DNA from: Streptomyces sp. NRRL S-118
GTDB lineage: Bacteria > Actinomycetota > Actinomycetes > Streptomycetales > Streptomycetaceae
DNA: 57,675 nt
Reading direction: 5' to 3'
NCBI RefSeq assembly: GCF_000716335.1
Contig: NZ_KL591008.1
Location: 360,315 to 417,989 of the forward strand
A program made the translations under genes and the position numbers. Under the pieces are notes generated by a model. The model saw nothing but the letters and a program-made list of their open reading frames with translations. It did no database searches and was not told the DNA's origin. This document shows positions 18,726-28,776 of the stretch, piece after piece (positions within the stretch are counted from its first letter, which is position 1; every line of letters begins with the position of its first letter).

Positions 18726-19694
18726 TCAGGGCAGGGGCTTTCCGCGGGCGGCGATCCACAGCGCGTACCACTCCTCGTGGGACAGGCCGGGCTCCCCGGC
18801 GGCCGCGTCACGGCAGGCGCGGATGCGTTCGGGCCGGCTGGTGCCGACGACCGGGCGGATGCCGGCCGGGTGCCGCTGGAGCCACCACAGCAGGACGGTC
18901 TCCGGCGTCGTGCCCTTCGCCGCGGCGAGTTCGCCGATCAGGTCGGCCGCCGGGGACGGCTCGGCGCCGGTGAAGCGGCCACGGGCCAGGGCGCCCCACG
19001 CCTGGAGCTCGATGCCGTGGGCGGTGCAGTACTCCAGCGTCCCGGACGGGAAGCCGTTGGCGGCCGCGGCGCCGGTGTTCACCAGGACGCCGTCCTCGAC
19101 CCAGTCGCGCCGCTCCAGGCTCATCTCGAGCTGGTTGGCGACCAGCGGCACGTCGAGGTGCGCCTGGAGACGGTCGATCTGCGCGGCGCTCATGTTCGAC
19201 ACGCCGAACTGCCTTACCAGGCCCTGGGAGTGGAGCTCACCGAGCGCCCCGGCGATCTCGTCGGGGCGGGCGAGCGGATCGGGGCGGTGCAGGAGGAGCG
19301 TGTCGATGACGTCCGTGCGCAGCCGGGTCAGGCTCTCCTGAACGCGGCGGACGATGCTGCCGGCGCGCAGGTCGTACAGCCCCGGGCGGCCGCCCGCGGG
19401 CAGCCGGATGCCGCACTTGGTCTGGAGAACGATCCGTTCGCGCAGGCCGGGCGCCCGGGACAGCACCTCTCCGAAGACGGCTTCGGACTTGCCGTGCCGG
19501 TAGATGTCCGCGTGGTCGAAGGCGGTGATGCCCGCGTCGAGCGCGGCCTCGACGGCGGCCTGGGCGTGGTCGATGTCGGCGGCGGTGTACGGCGTGTCGT
19601 CCCAGGTGCCCCCCAGGCCCATGCATCCGTACAGCAGCCGGCCGTGCGGCGGCCGCTCCGCTCCGTGGGCTCCGCCCGGTGTGGTGTCGTGCAT
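18726..19694 (-). CDS. Aldo/keto reductase
   Basis: A 322-aa NADPH-dependent aldo/keto reductase. The catalytic tetrad can be read from FDHADIYRHGKSE (Asp, Tyr), LQTKCGI (Lys) and LLLHRPD (His); the cofactor phosphate-binding region is PVVGTSRPERI. The (beta/alpha)8 architecture and the length suit the family. It starts 5 bp after the GMC gene, so both are probably co-translated. A role reducing or oxidising a cyclitol or sugar hydroxyl is inferred from the operon only. Confidence 0.85.
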   Translation of the reverse strand: MHDTTPGGAHGAERPPHGRLLYGCMGLGGTWDDTPYTAADIDHAQAAVEAALDAGITAFDHADIYRHGKSEAVFGEVLSRAPGLRERIVLQTKCGIRLPAGGRPGLYDLRAGSIVRRVQESLTRLRTDVIDTLLLHRPDPLARPDEIAGALGELHSQGLVRQFGVSNMSAAQIDRLQAHLDVPLVANQLEMSLERRDWVEDGVLVNTGAAAANGFPSGTLEYCTAHGIELQAWGALARGRFTGAEPSPAADLIGELAAAKGTTPETVLLWWLQRHPAGIRPVVGTSRPERIRACRDAAAGEPGLSHEEWYALWIAARGKPLP

Positions 19695-19699
19695 GCGGT

Positions 19700-21193
19700 T
19701 CAGTCCTTCACTGCGTCGGCGAGCATCTCCGCGGCGGCGAGCACCGGGAGCTGGGTGTTCGATGCGGGGACGGTCGGCAGCAGGGAGGCGTCCACGACAC
19801 GCAGGTTCGCCAGGCCGCGGACCCTGCCCTCGCCGTCGGTCACGGCGAACGGGTCCTCCGGCCTCCCCATGGCACAGGTGCCGACGGGGTGCCAGTACGT
19901 GCCGAGCCGGGCCCGCAGCTCCGCGTCGGACGACTCCCGCGACGGGCTGCCCGGTACCGGACCCGCCAGACGCCGCAGCGGGGCCGCCGCCGCGAGCCGT
20001 TCCACGATCTCCAGGCCCGAGCGCAGGGCGGCGGCGTCCCGGCCGCCCGGGTCGGAGAGGAACCCCGGGTCGATGTCCGGGGCCTCGGCCGGATCGGCGG
20101 AGCGCAGCCGCACCCGGCCTCGGGACACGGGCTTCATCAGGAAGGCGGAGATGCCCGCCTCGTACGTGCCCGGCGGCAGCGAGCCGAACAGCGGATCCCC
20201 CGCGGACGGCAGGATGTGCAGGTTCCACGACCCCTCGGGGCACCCCACACCCGCCGCCCGGATCAGCATGCGGCTCACGTACAGGTCGCCCTCCCGCTCC
20301 TTCGCCGCCAGTGCCGGGTTCAGCGCATCGGTCGGCGCCAGCGGGACGAACAGCCCCGGCTGGTCGGTGAGGTTGGCGCCGACGCCGGGCAGGTCGGCCT
20401 CCGGACGGATGCCCAGGGCGCGCAGCTCGTCCGCCGGGCCGAGGCCGCTGCGCAGCAGGAGCGCGGCCGAGCCGAAGGTGCCGCAGGCCACGACGAAGGT
20501 GCCGGCCGTCAGGGTGTTCCGCCGCCCGTCGGTGACGACCTCGGCGGCGGTGACCCGGCCGCCGCGCACGATCAGCCGCTCCGCGGCCGTGCCGCCGAGG
20601 ACGGTGAGGTTGGGGCGGGAGCGCGCCTCCCCGAGGTAGGCGAAGGCGGCGTTCCAGCGGGTGCCGTCCAGGGCGTTGAGCAGCGGCGTGCCGTACCCGG
20701 GGCCGCCGGGTGCGCCCATGTCCACCCGGGGGAAGCCCAGTTCGCGGGCGGCTTCCAGCGCGGCGCCGCTCCACGCGGACAGTTCGTGCTCCGGGACGGG
20801 CTGCAGCCGCATCTGTTCGACGGCGCGCCGCCGGTACGGCTCCAGCGCCGCGGCGGACCAGCGCTCCCCGCCCGCGCGGACCCACTCGTCGTGGTCGGCC
20901 GTGCTGCCCCAGGTGTTCCAGCAGCCGTTGACGCAGGAGGAGCCGCCGAGGACGCGGGCGCGGAAGCGGTGGACGGCGGTACGGCGCTCCCACAGGTGGT
21001 CGCGGGGCAGGGCGTGGGCGTCGAGGAGCGTGGGCGGCCACTCCCGCCACCGCGGCCCGTGGTCCGGCCCCGCCTCGACCAGGCACACGGAACGGCCCGG
21101 GTCCTCGCTCAGGCGGGCGGCCAGTACGCACCCGGCCACTCCGCCGCCGAGGACGACGACGTCGTGACCGGTGGAGCGGGCGGAGGCGCTCAT
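19700..21193 (-). CDS. GMC-family FAD oxidoreductase
   Basis: A 497-aa flavoenzyme. N-terminal VVVLGGGVAGCVLAARLSE binds the ADP part of FAD, RARVLGGSSCVNGCW is the GMC signature region, and the C-terminal GTYWHPVGTCAMG carries the catalytic His, with NTQLPVLAAAEMLAD closing the FAD site. Families oxidise alcohols, including sugars and cyclitols, to carbonyls. Start ATG at 21193 overlaps the PfkB kinase stop (ATGA). GMC enzymes are not part of the acarbose or validamycin pathways I know, so this gene marks a divergent tailoring step. Confidence 0.87.
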   Translation of the reverse strand: MSASARSTGHDVVVLGGGVAGCVLAARLSEDPGRSVCLVEAGPDHGPRWREWPPTLLDAHALPRDHLWERRTAVHRFRARVLGGSSCVNGCWNTWGSTADHDEWVRAGGERWSAAALEPYRRRAVEQMRLQPVPEHELSAWSGAALEAARELGFPRVDMGAPGGPGYGTPLLNALDGTRWNAAFAYLGEARSRPNLTVLGGTAAERLIVRGGRVTAAEVVTDGRRNTLTAGTFVVACGTFGSAALLLRSGLGPADELRALGIRPEADLPGVGANLTDQPGLFVPLAPTDALNPALAAKEREGDLYVSRMLIRAAGVGCPEGSWNLHILPSAGDPLFGSLPPGTYEAGISAFLMKPVSRGRVRLRSADPAEAPDIDPGFLSDPGGRDAAALRSGLEIVERLAAAAPLRRLAGPVPGSPSRESSDAELRARLGTYWHPVGTCAMGRPEDPFAVTDGEGRVRGLANLRVVDASLLPTVPASNTQLPVLAAAEMLADAVKD

Positions 21194-22107
21194 GCGCCGT
21201 CTCCCGCCGGCACGCCGGCCCGGTCCAGCAGGTCGGCGAGGCCGATCGCGTCGGTCCGGGTGGACGGGACGGTGCAGGCGTGCGCCCCGGCCACCGCCCC
21301 GTACCGGCCGCAGCGCTCCAGCGGTTCGCCGCCGAGCCAGCCGTAGAGGAAGCCGGCGGCGAACGCGTCACCGGCTCCGTTGGAGTCGACCACCGGTGCC
21401 GGCGGGGCGACCGCCGGGATGTGCGTCAGCTCGCCGTCGGCCAGCAGGTACGCGCCCTCGCTGCCGGCGGTGGCCACCACGGCACGGGCCTTGCCGCGCT
21501 CGACGATGGCGCGCATGGTCCGCTCCGGGTCCGCCAGCGCCGTGGTGGACACGAAGACGAGGTCCGCCTCGTGGGCGAACGGCTCGTGGTAGGGGTTGAC
21601 GCCGTCCCAGTTGTGCAGGTCCGTCGAGATGGTCGCACCGGCTTCCCGCAGCGCGGGGAGCGCGTGGGCGCACGGGTGGGTGATGACGACATGGGCGTGC
21701 CGGCTCGCGCGGGCCAGGTCGCGCACCACGTCCCCGGGCAGCCGGTCGGAGGCGCCCGCCCGGGTGTCGTCGTACAGCGACAGGCGCCGCCCGTCGGGCC
21801 CGACGAGGTTCACCGCACGCTTGGTGCCCCCGGGCTGGCGTACCTCGGTGAACGGGATGCCCCGGTCCCGGTGCAGGGCGCGCACGAGGTCGCCCTCGGG
21901 GTCGTCGCCGATCATGTCGAGGTGGTGGGTGCGCAGACCCAGGGCGTGCGTGCCCAGGGCGACGAAATCACCGCTCTGTCCGGCCCGGGTCACGATCCCG
22001 GGACGGATCATGTAGCTGTCGGCGAACGGGAGGGGCAGCTCGGGGACGTGGACGACGGTGTCCACGCCGGCGCCGCCCAGGACGAGGACGTCGATGTCGG
22101 TGTTCAT
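21190..22107 (-). CDS. PfkB-family carbohydrate kinase, AcbK-like
   Basis: A 305-aa ribokinase-fold sugar kinase. The PfkB signature VVDSNGAGDAFAAGFLYGWL near residue 245 carries the anion hole and catalytic Asp (GAGD). N-terminal [16 protein letters not shown] and PGIVTRAGQSGDFVA form the substrate lid. In the acarbose cluster the PfkB kinase AcbK phosphorylates acarbose at O-7; by analogy this may phosphorylate the finished pseudo-sugar as an intracellular protection step, or a free sugar. Spaced 67 bp after the HAD gene. Confidence 0.8.
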   Translation of the reverse strand: MNTDIDVLVLGGAGVDTVVHVPELPLPFADSYMIRPGIVTRAGQSGDFVALGTHALGLRTHHLDMIGDDPEGDLVRALHRDRGIPFTEVRQPGGTKRAVNLVGPDGRRLSLYDDTRAGASDRLPGDVVRDLARASRHAHVVITHPCAHALPALREAGATISTDLHNWDGVNPYHEPFAHEADLVFVSTTALADPERTMRAIVERGKARAVVATAGSEGAYLLADGELTHIPAVAPPAPVVDSNGAGDAFAAGFLYGWLGGEPLERCGRYGAVAGAHACTVPSTRTDAIGLADLLDRAGVPAGDGA

Positions 22108-22174
22108 GGGGCTTCCTTGGCTGTGTCGGCCGGGAGGTCCGGCGTGGTCCGGTCCGGTGCGGTACGGCGAACCG

Positions 22175-23050
22175 TCACGCGCTGCGGGCGGTCGGGGGGC
22201 GGGACGGGGAGTCGGGAAGAGGCGGGAAGAGACGTTCGAGGACGGTCGCGACGCCGTCGTCGTCGTTGCCCGGCGCGGTCTCGTCCGCGTGCTGCCGCAG
22301 CCGGGGGTGGGCGTTGCCCATGGCGACGCCGTGGCCGGCCCACCGCAGCATGGGTATGTCGTTGGGCATGTCGCCGAAGGCGATGGTGTCGGCCGCGGTG
22401 AAGCCCAGCAGCCGGGCCGCGGCGGCCAGTCCGCTGCCCTTGTCCACCCCGGCGGGCAGCAGCTCCACCATGCCCTCGCCGGAGTGCGTGACGGCGATCC
22501 GGTCCGCGCAGACGCGGCCCGCCAGCGCCGCCAGGGCGTCGTCGCCGAGCCGTCGGCTGCGGATGAGCACCTTCTCCACGGGGTGCGCCCACAGCGCGCC
22601 GGGGTCGTCCACGAGCCGCCAGCCGTGCCGTACGCGCTCACCGAACCCGGGGGTGACCAGGAACTCCCCGGCGAGGCCCGCGGTCACCACGCCGAGCGCC
22701 AGCGGCCCCGCCTCCTCCGCGATGCGGCTCACCAGGGCGCGGACGGTGGGGCGGTCCAGGGTCGCCGTGGCCAGCAGGCGGTCCGCACCGACGTCGTACA
22801 GCTGGGCGCCCTGGCCGCACACCGCCACCCCCCGGTACCCCAGCGGCTCCAGCAGGCTGCGGCAGCCCGCGGCGGGGCGGCCGGTGACCACCAGGTGGCG
22901 GGCGCCGAGCGCCGTGGCCCGGGCGAGGGCGGCACGCGTCCGGGCGGAGACGCTGAGGTCGCCGCGGAGCAGCGTGCCGTCGAGGTCGGTGGCGACGACG
23001 GAGAAGGACGGCCCGCGGGCGGGGCCGGGTGCCGGGCGCGGTGCGCTCAT
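22175..23050 (-). CDS. HAD-family phosphatase (Cof type)
   Basis: A 291-aa haloacid-dehalogenase-type hydrolase, Cof/IIB subfamily. Motif I is VVATDLDGTLL (nucleophile first Asp), motif II is HLVVTGRP, and motifs III/IV are DKGSGL with FGDMPNDIPML. The C2B cap sits between motifs II and III. Substrates of the group are sugar phosphates; acarbose clusters also contain a HAD phosphatase (AcbJ), though equivalence is not proven. Start ATG at 23050 overlaps the NUDIX stop. Confidence 0.83.
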   Translation of the reverse strand: MSAPRPAPGPARGPSFSVVATDLDGTLLRGDLSVSARTRAALARATALGARHLVVTGRPAAGCRSLLEPLGYRGVAVCGQGAQLYDVGADRLLATATLDRPTVRALVSRIAEEAGPLALGVVTAGLAGEFLVTPGFGERVRHGWRLVDDPGALWAHPVEKVLIRSRRLGDDALAALAGRVCADRIAVTHSGEGMVELLPAGVDKGSGLAAAARLLGFTAADTIAFGDMPNDIPMLRWAGHGVAMGNAHPRLRQHADETAPGNDDDGVATVLERLFPPLPDSPSRPPTARSA

Positions 23051-23604
23051 CCGCCGCCCTCCCGCCGCCGCTCGTCGTGGAGGAGCAGCAGCGTGTGCGC
23101 GGCCAGGGACGCGGCGTCGGTGACGCGGCCCGAGCGCACCAGTTCGCGCCACTCGCCGGGATCGGCCCAGCGCCGCCGCATGTCGGCCTCGGAGGGCTCC
23201 GGTTCGGGCTCGCCCTCGGTGAGCTCCTCGGCGAGGAAGACGTCGCAGCCCTGGCTCGCGTACCCGTAGGCGACGTGCACCCGCCCGAGGAGGGTCATGC
23301 GGGCGGCCCGCAGACCGGTCTCCTCGCGCAGCTCGGCGCGGGCCAGCTCGAGCGCGGTGCCGCCGCCCGGGTGCTCCCGGGGCCACGAGCCCTGCGGGAA
23401 CTCCCAGTACCGGCCGCCCACCGGGTAGCGGTACTGCTCCACCAGGCGCACGCGCCCCTCCTGACGGGGGATCACCAGGGCGAAGTCGGGCTTGTCCACG
23501 ACGCCGTAGCGGTCCCGGCTGCCGTCGGGGCGGCGGATGTCGTCCTCGCGGACGCTCATCCACGGGTTGCGGTAGACCTCGCGGGAGCGGATGGTGCGGA
23601 TCAC
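23047..23604 (-). CDS. NUDIX hydrolase, ADP-sugar pyrophosphatase-like
   Basis: A 185-aa NUDIX protein. The box reads GGGTALELARAELREETGL: the Gly, the first Glu and the EExG residues are kept, while the usual Arg before the central Glu is Ala, a variant known in ADP-ribose pyrophosphatase relatives. RLVEQYRYPVGGRYWEFPQGS upstream is typical of nucleotide-sugar hydrolases. GTG start overlaps the previous stop (GTGA). It may hydrolyse an activated cyclitol or nucleotide-sugar; AcbC-type pathways I know do not use one. Confidence 0.83.
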   Translation of the reverse strand: MIRTIRSREVYRNPWMSVREDDIRRPDGSRDRYGVVDKPDFALVIPRQEGRVRLVEQYRYPVGGRYWEFPQGSWPREHPGGGTALELARAELREETGLRAARMTLLGRVHVAYGYASQGCDVFLAEELTEGEPEPEPSEADMRRRWADPGEWRELVRSGRVTDAASLAAHTLLLLHDERRREGGG

Positions 23605-24500
23605 GCGGCTCTCCCTCCGGGGTGGTCGAGCAGGGTACGTACCCCTTCGGTGACGCCCCGCACCCGCAGGCCGCGCCCGGCGAGGAAGCCGTCGAGGAGA
23701 CGGCTGGTCAGACAGCTGTGCGCGGGCCTGCTCGCATAGCGTCCTTGCGCCTTCGGCACCCGCACGACCAGGGAACGCGGCACGCCCAGCCCATCGGCCA
23801 CGGCCTCGGCCCACGCGGCCCGCGACACCAGCTCGGGCCCACCGAGATGGAGCAGCGCAGGCGCGGCGGGGGCGAGGACGGCCGCCGTCACGTCGGCGAC
23901 GTCCGTCACCAGCACCGGGGTCGTCCACTGGTCGTCGGGGGCTTCCACGGGCTCACCGCGGCGCAGCCGGTGGGCGCAGGCGGCGAAGAAGTTGAGCCAC
24001 TTCGCGCCGTGCTCCGGTTCCCAGCCGTAGACCAGGCTGACCCGCAGCACCGTGGCGTCCGCCGCCCCGCGCACCACGTCCTCCGCGGCGAGCTTCGCCC
24101 GGCCGTAGGCGTTGGCGGGCGCGGTGGGGGCCGACTCGTCGTTGACGGGGGAGTGGCCGGGGAAGACGTTGTCCGTCGAGACGAGGACCGTGCGTACACC
24201 GGGCGCGGCGGCCGTGAGGTTCCGTGCCGCCGCGGTGTGCAGCGCCGCGGCCCGGTCCGGGTGGGCCTCGCACCAGGTCGCGTCCGACGGGCCGTGCACC
24301 AGGACCAGGCGGTCGGGGCGGACCTCCTCCACGACCCGCCGGCAGGCGGCGGCGTCGGCCGCGTCCAGCGGGACCCAGGACGCCGGGGCACCGCCGGGCG
24401 GGCGGCGGGAGGCGAGCACCGGCCGGTCCCCCTCGGCGGCGAGCCGGGCGGCGACGGCGCGTCCCACGAAACCGCTGCCGACGATCAGCGTGCGCGTCAT
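23601..24500 (-). CDS. RmlD-like NAD(P)-dependent reductase
   Basis: A 299-aa extended short-chain dehydrogenase of the dTDP-4-dehydrorhamnose reductase (RmlD) type. Rossmann motif LIVGSGFVGRAVAARL, the catalytic Tyr-Lys pair in NAYGRAKLAAED and the preceding VLVSTDNVF are all present. ATG overlaps the ROK kinase stop. Probably reduces a keto group on a nucleotide-linked cyclitol or sugar. Confidence 0.82.
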   Translation of the reverse strand: MTRTLIVGSGFVGRAVAARLAAEGDRPVLASRRPPGGAPASWVPLDAADAAACRRVVEEVRPDRLVLVHGPSDATWCEAHPDRAAALHTAAARNLTAAAPGVRTVLVSTDNVFPGHSPVNDESAPTAPANAYGRAKLAAEDVVRGAADATVLRVSLVYGWEPEHGAKWLNFFAACAHRLRRGEPVEAPDDQWTTPVLVTDVADVTAAVLAPAAPALLHLGGPELVSRAAWAEAVADGLGVPRSLVVRVPKAQGRYASRPAHSCLTSRLLDGFLAGRGLRVRGVTEGVRTLLDHPGGRAA

Positions 24501-25525
24501 ACGGTCGTCACCACCCGCCGCGCCGCGCCGCGCGCGGCGAGCAGCCGCCCGGCCCCGATCAGCCCGTGGTCGTCGTCCGGCGCGCCGAGGACCACCATCC
24601 GGCGGATCTCGTCGGGCGTCAGGCCGAAGCAGCCGAGCCGCTGCAGCTCCTCGGTGAGGAGTTCGGCGTAGCGGGGCCCGATCGCGAGGGCGAACCCGCC
24701 CATCAGGACGTAGCGGCGCACGCCGATCGAGGTGAACACCGACGTGACGGCGGAGGCAAGATGGGTGAGCCCGCCGCGCAGGACCGCGGTGGCGAACGGG
24801 TCGTGCGCGCGGATCGCGGCGGCCAGGGCCGGATTGTCGAGGTGCGCCGGATCGGGGGCGAGGTCCGCGAGGGCGGAGCGGGCGTACCCGCCGGGGTCCG
24901 CGGCGGCGGCGCGGCGCGCGGCGGCCAGGACACCCCGGCCCGAGGCGATGCCGCCCAGATGGCCCCGCCCGCCGCAGTCGCACGGCGCCGCCTGCGGTGA
25001 GGGGTCGCACCTCCAGTGGCCCAGCTCGCCCCCGTGACCCTCGGCGTCGAGGAGCACCTCGCCCGCCCGGTACACCTTGCTGCCGATCCCGGAGCTGACC
25101 GTGATCAGGCAGAAGGGCGGCTCGTCGGGGCCCTGCACATGGCGCCAGACCGCTGCCGTGAGGTCGTTGACCACGACGACCGGCACGCTCAGCCGCTCTT
25201 CGAGGAGGTGGCGCAGCGGCAGGGGCGCGCCGCGGCCGCCCCAGATCGTCGGGGCGGTGACGACCCGCCCGTCGGCCGTCACGGGCCCGGCGAACGCGAC
25301 GGCGAGGGCGCGGCTGCCGTGGCGCGCGACGGCCTCCGCGGCGAGCCGGCCGAGCTGGTCGGCCACCTGCCGCTGCAGCACGGGCACCGGCGCCCCCGGG
25401 TGGCGGGCGATGCCCTCCGTGGGTGTGCGGCGCACATCGGCGAGGGTGCCCGCACCGGCGTCGTAGCGGCCGGTCCGCAGGGTGGTGCCGCCGACGTCGG
25501 CGACGGTGAAGGCTGGTTCAGACAC
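24497..25525 (-). CDS. ROK-family kinase, AcbM-like cyclitol 7-kinase candidate
   Basis: A 342-aa ROK sugar kinase with N-terminal phosphate loop [15 protein letters not shown], catalytic Asp in [11 protein letters not shown], and [12 protein letters not shown] leading into the Zn motif. The usual CxCGxxGCxE is [11 protein letters not shown] here, so one Cys ligand is replaced by His. In acarbose biosynthesis the ROK kinase AcbM phosphorylates 2-epi-5-epi-valiolone at O-7; with an EEVS in the same operon that role is the best guess. Overlaps the nucleotidyltransferase by 8 bp. Confidence 0.8.
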   Translation of the reverse strand: MSEPAFTVADVGGTTLRTGRYDAGAGTLADVRRTPTEGIARHPGAPVPVLQRQVADQLGRLAAEAVARHGSRALAVAFAGPVTADGRVVTAPTIWGGRGAPLPLRHLLEERLSVPVVVVNDLTAAVWRHVQGPDEPPFCLITVSSGIGSKVYRAGEVLLDAEGHGGELGHWRCDPSPQAAPCDCGGRGHLGGIASGRGVLAAARRAAAADPGGYARSALADLAPDPAHLDNPALAAAIRAHDPFATAVLRGGLTHLASAVTSVFTSIGVRRYVLMGGFALAIGPRYAELLTEELQRLGCFGLTPDEIRRMVVLGAPDDDHGLIGAGRLLAARGAARRVVTTV

Positions 25526-26633
25526 GGGTTCCTCTGCTTCCTGCGGTGGCGTGCGGCTGGGGAGGCTGCTCCACGGACCCGTCCTCCAGGACGATCGCCC
25601 CGTCGATGTCGGCCCCGGCGGGGACGGCGGCGCCCGGCAGCAGGACGCTGCGGCGTACCCGCGCCCCGGCCCCCACGCGTACGCCCGGGAAGGCGACGGT
25701 GTGCTCGATCAGGCCGCCGTTGACCAGGTCGGCCGGTACCAGGGAGCGTGCGATGCCCGGGGCGCGGTCGACCAGGTGGCGCTCCGTGCCCGGGCGGATG
25801 GTGCGCGGGAGGTCCGCGAGCGTGAGCGGCGCGCCGGGTGCGAGGAGCGCCATGTGCGCCCGGTGGTAGCGGTCGACCGTGCCGATGTCCTCCCAGTGCC
25901 CCGCGACTTCGTACCCGAGGATGCGCTCGCCGCCCGCCAGCATGGCGGGGATGACGTCCCGGCTGATGTCGTGCTGCCAGCCGGTTCCGTCGAGCTCCTC
26001 CAGGTAGTGGTGGAGCCGGGCCGCGTCGAAGACGCAGAAGGCGGCGAAGACCAGGTCGCTGGTCGGTTCCGCCGGCTTCTCCACGAAGGCGGTGAGCCGG
26101 CCGGCGGCGTCGAACTCCACCATTCCGAACAGGTGGACCCAGCGGCGCTCGATGCGCTGGTAGGCGAGGGTCAGTGCCGCGCCGCCGCGGCGGTGGGCCT
26201 CGATCAGCGGACGGTGGTCGAAGCGGTACACGTGATCCGCGTGCAGCAGCAGGATCTCCGTGGTGCCGGGGGTGAACAGGTACGGGGCCTTGCGGATCAG
26301 CGCGTCGGCCGTGCCGCGCTCGGGTCGCCCGGGACCGTCCGGCGGACGGTAGCCGGTGCCTTCCCGGTACCCCCGGTCGTACGGCCCGAAGTGCACCCGG
26401 AAGCCGGGCCGCCACCAGGTGCGGTACAGGTCGTCCATCAGCTGCCGCTCCTCGTGCTGGGACAGCAGCAGCACCTCGCCCAGCCCGGACGCCTCGGCGT
26501 TGGCGAGCGAGAAGTCGATCAGCCGGCAGGTGCCGCCGAAGGGCACCAGCGGCTTGAGCCTGCCCTGTCCGAGCCGGCCCATCCTGCGTCCCTCGCCGCC
26601 CGCGAGCAGGGCCGCGCGCACCGGCTCAGCCAT
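25518..26633 (-). CDS. GlgC-like NDP-cyclitol/sugar nucleotidyltransferase (AcbR-like)
   Basis: A 371-aa nucleotidyltransferase. The N-terminal [12 protein letters not shown] and [10 protein letters not shown] follow the GGxGxR...KPxxPxGG pattern; [16 protein letters not shown] and the EKPAEP segment are active-site landmarks of ADP-glucose pyrophosphorylases. A left-handed beta-helix tail follows from about residue 285. In acarbose producers the related AcbR makes the NDP-activated cyclitol donor. It overlaps the glycosyltransferase and ROK kinase genes by 8 bp each, tying activation to transfer. Confidence 0.84.
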   Translation of the reverse strand: MAEPVRAALLAGGEGRRMGRLGQGRLKPLVPFGGTCRLIDFSLANAEASGLGEVLLLSQHEERQLMDDLYRTWWRPGFRVHFGPYDRGYREGTGYRPPDGPGRPERGTADALIRKAPYLFTPGTTEILLLHADHVYRFDHRPLIEAHRRGGAALTLAYQRIERRWVHLFGMVEFDAAGRLTAFVEKPAEPTSDLVFAAFCVFDAARLHHYLEELDGTGWQHDISRDVIPAMLAGGERILGYEVAGHWEDIGTVDRYHRAHMALLAPGAPLTLADLPRTIRPGTERHLVDRAPGIARSLVPADLVNGGLIEHTVAFPGVRVGAGARVRRSVLLPGAAVPAGADIDGAIVLEDGSVEQPPQPHATAGSRGTRV

Positions 26634-28776
26634 GGCGCACCCCGTCCCACGCGCAGCGGCCCGAGGCGAGGGTCACCAGCAGGTGGACCTCCGGGTCGCC
26701 CTGCGTCCCGTCCCGCCCGGGCAGTGGCAGGGGCCCGGTGAACTCGCCGGGCGCGGAGCGCTCCAGGAGGCGGACGGTCACGCCACGGCGCCCGCGCCCC
26801 GGCGGGGCGAGCTCCACCAGCTCCACGCGCTCCGCGTGGGGCAGCCGGTACACGATCCTGCCGTCCTCGACGGTGCACCGCCCCTCCAGCCGGTCGCGCA
26901 GCTCCCGGTCGTCGCCGGCGACCGCGGCGCACCGGGCGAAGTCGGCGCGCTCCCAGGCGGCGTCGAACAGGGCGCGGACAGCTGCCGCGTCGACGGGGCG
27001 GCAGCGCCGGTAGGCGTCGAGGTCGCCCAGGCGGGCGGCGGCCCCGGCGACGGCGTCGCGGTGGGTCTCGTACGCCTCCGGGGGCAGCAGGTCGAACCAG
27101 CCGTGCCGCAGCAGCAGTTCGACGCTCGGCGCGGGCCGCTGGCCCTCCCACAGCGCGGTGAACGCCTCCGTGTGCTGTCGCGCGACGTTCTCCCAGGTGA
27201 ACCGGCGTGCCGTGGCGATGGCGTTGGACCGCAGCCGGTGGTGGTCACCGGGGCGGTCGCGGAGCAGGGCCACCGCTTCACGGATGCGCCGGGCGAGGGC
27301 GTCCACGAGCAGGGTGTCGTCCTCGGCGAACGAGCGGTTCACGGCGAAGCCCGTGGCGGCCGCGGCGCCGGGGCCGTCCAGCGGGTCGCCGGTGTGGCCG
27401 AAGTGGGCCATGCCGAGCTGCGCGGTCGCGATCGGCACCGCACCCATCGCCATGGCCTCCCCCTGGGCTATCAGGAAGGTGTCCATCTCGAACTTCGACG
27501 GGAAGAGGCAGAAGTCCGACGCGGCGGCGTACGCGACGATCCGTTCCTCCTCGACGCGCTCGCACTCCAGGTGGATGCGGCCCTTGTGACGGGTGACGAC
27601 GTCGGTGACGTACGGGTCGTCGATGCCTCCGTCGGTCAGGCAGCGCAGCACGAAATTGGCCGCCAGGCCCTCGCTCAGGACCCGGTCGACGGCACGGAAC
27701 AGCTCGGTCTGCCCCTTGTGGTGCACGGCGTAGCGTGCGTTGTGGAAGAACGTCGGCAGGGCGGGGTCGAGGCCCAGGGACGAGAGCACACCGGCCCGGT
27801 CCGCGGCGGGCGGCCGGCCGCCGGTCCACCGGTCCCCTATGGCGCAGCCGCCCACGAACGCCTTGTGCGCGTTGCGGCGCACCGCGTCGCGCACCGGATG
27901 GCCGGCGAACAGCCGCTCGAACGGCGTGTCCGCGAAGCCGGTGCAGAACTCCAGGTGCCCGGGGGACAGGAAGTCGATCAGGTCGGCGTGGTCCGCCACC
28001 AGGTCGTAGACGCGCACGTGACCCGGCCCGTACTCGTAGTGCAGGTGGGTGCGCTGCTGGTACGCGCTCATGACGGCCTCGGCCCCGGTGGGCGGCCGTT
28101 CCGGGTCCTCGTCCTCCGGCGGCAGCGCGACGGGCGCGCCCAGCAGGTCCAGGAGTCTCTCGACCTTGGGCCGGTGGACCTTCTTGGTGATCGGCATGTT
28201 GCTCTGCACCGTCGACACGACGAGCATGTCCGGGTCGTCGCGGAAGGCGGCCGGCATCAGGTAGTGGTAGTACGGCTCGTGGGCGTGCAGCAGCGCCCTG
28301 CCGTCGCTCAGCCGGTCGCGCACGAAGCGGATCGTGTCCACCTGGTAGGCGAGCGGCTTGAAGAACACCAGGTCCCGGCCCTTGCTGTCGTAGGGCGGGT
28401 AGAACCGGTCGGGCAGCTCGTCGAGCAGCTCGTTGGAGAGGAAGTACAGGTCCACACCGTCGAGGCGCACCCGGTGCGCGGTGGTGGTCAGCGGGACGCG
28501 CACCTCGGCGGGGAAGCGCTCGCCCCAGGTGCCCGGGTCGAGGACGAGGGGCAGCTCGTAGGAGTCCCGGTAGTCCAGCGTCTCCACCTCGTAGTCGCGG
28601 CGCAGGTCGTCGAGGCGGCCGTGGGCCGGGGTGACGACGGAGACGCGGTGGCCCTGGCGGGCGAACTCCGTGGAGAGGTTCCACAGGTAGACGGAGATGC
28701 CGCCCTGGAGGAAGCGGTGGTCGAAGCCTCCGCATTCGAAGTAGGTCTCGATGATGTGCACGGTGTCGTCCTTCAC
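26626..28776 (-). CDS. Starch-synthase-like (pseudo)glycosyltransferase, AcbS-like
   Basis: A 716-aa GT-B transferase related to glycogen/starch synthases. The acceptor-side loop [23 protein letters not shown] opens the N-domain; HAEPYYHYL-type contacts and the donor-side [21 protein letters not shown] with the conserved Glu lie near residues 490-530. The last about 150 residues form an extension I cannot place. In acarbose producers AcbS is a pseudoglycosyltransferase joining an NDP-activated valienol to an amino-sugar; this is its likeliest relative, but no GT20-type (ValL) protein is present for comparison. GTG overlaps the kinase stop. Confidence 0.78.
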   Translation of the reverse strand: MKDDTVHIIETYFECGGFDHRFLQGGISVYLWNLSTEFARQGHRVSVVTPAHGRLDDLRRDYEVETLDYRDSYELPLVLDPGTWGERFPAEVRVPLTTTAHRVRLDGVDLYFLSNELLDELPDRFYPPYDSKGRDLVFFKPLAYQVDTIRFVRDRLSDGRALLHAHEPYYHYLMPAAFRDDPDMLVVSTVQSNMPITKKVHRPKVERLLDLLGAPVALPPEDEDPERPPTGAEAVMSAYQQRTHLHYEYGPGHVRVYDLVADHADLIDFLSPGHLEFCTGFADTPFERLFAGHPVRDAVRRNAHKAFVGGCAIGDRWTGGRPPAADRAGVLSSLGLDPALPTFFHNARYAVHHKGQTELFRAVDRVLSEGLAANFVLRCLTDGGIDDPYVTDVVTRHKGRIHLECERVEEERIVAYAAASDFCLFPSKFEMDTFLIAQGEAMAMGAVPIATAQLGMAHFGHTGDPLDGPGAAAATGFAVNRSFAEDDTLLVDALARRIREAVALLRDRPGDHHRLRSNAIATARRFTWENVARQHTEAFTALWEGQRPAPSVELLLRHGWFDLLPPEAYETHRDAVAGAAARLGDLDAYRRCRPVDAAAVRALFDAAWERADFARCAAVAGDDRELRDRLEGRCTVEDGRIVYRLPHAERVELVELAPPGRGRRGVTVRLLERSAPGEFTGPLPLPGRDGTQGDPEVHLLVTLASGRCAWDGVRHG

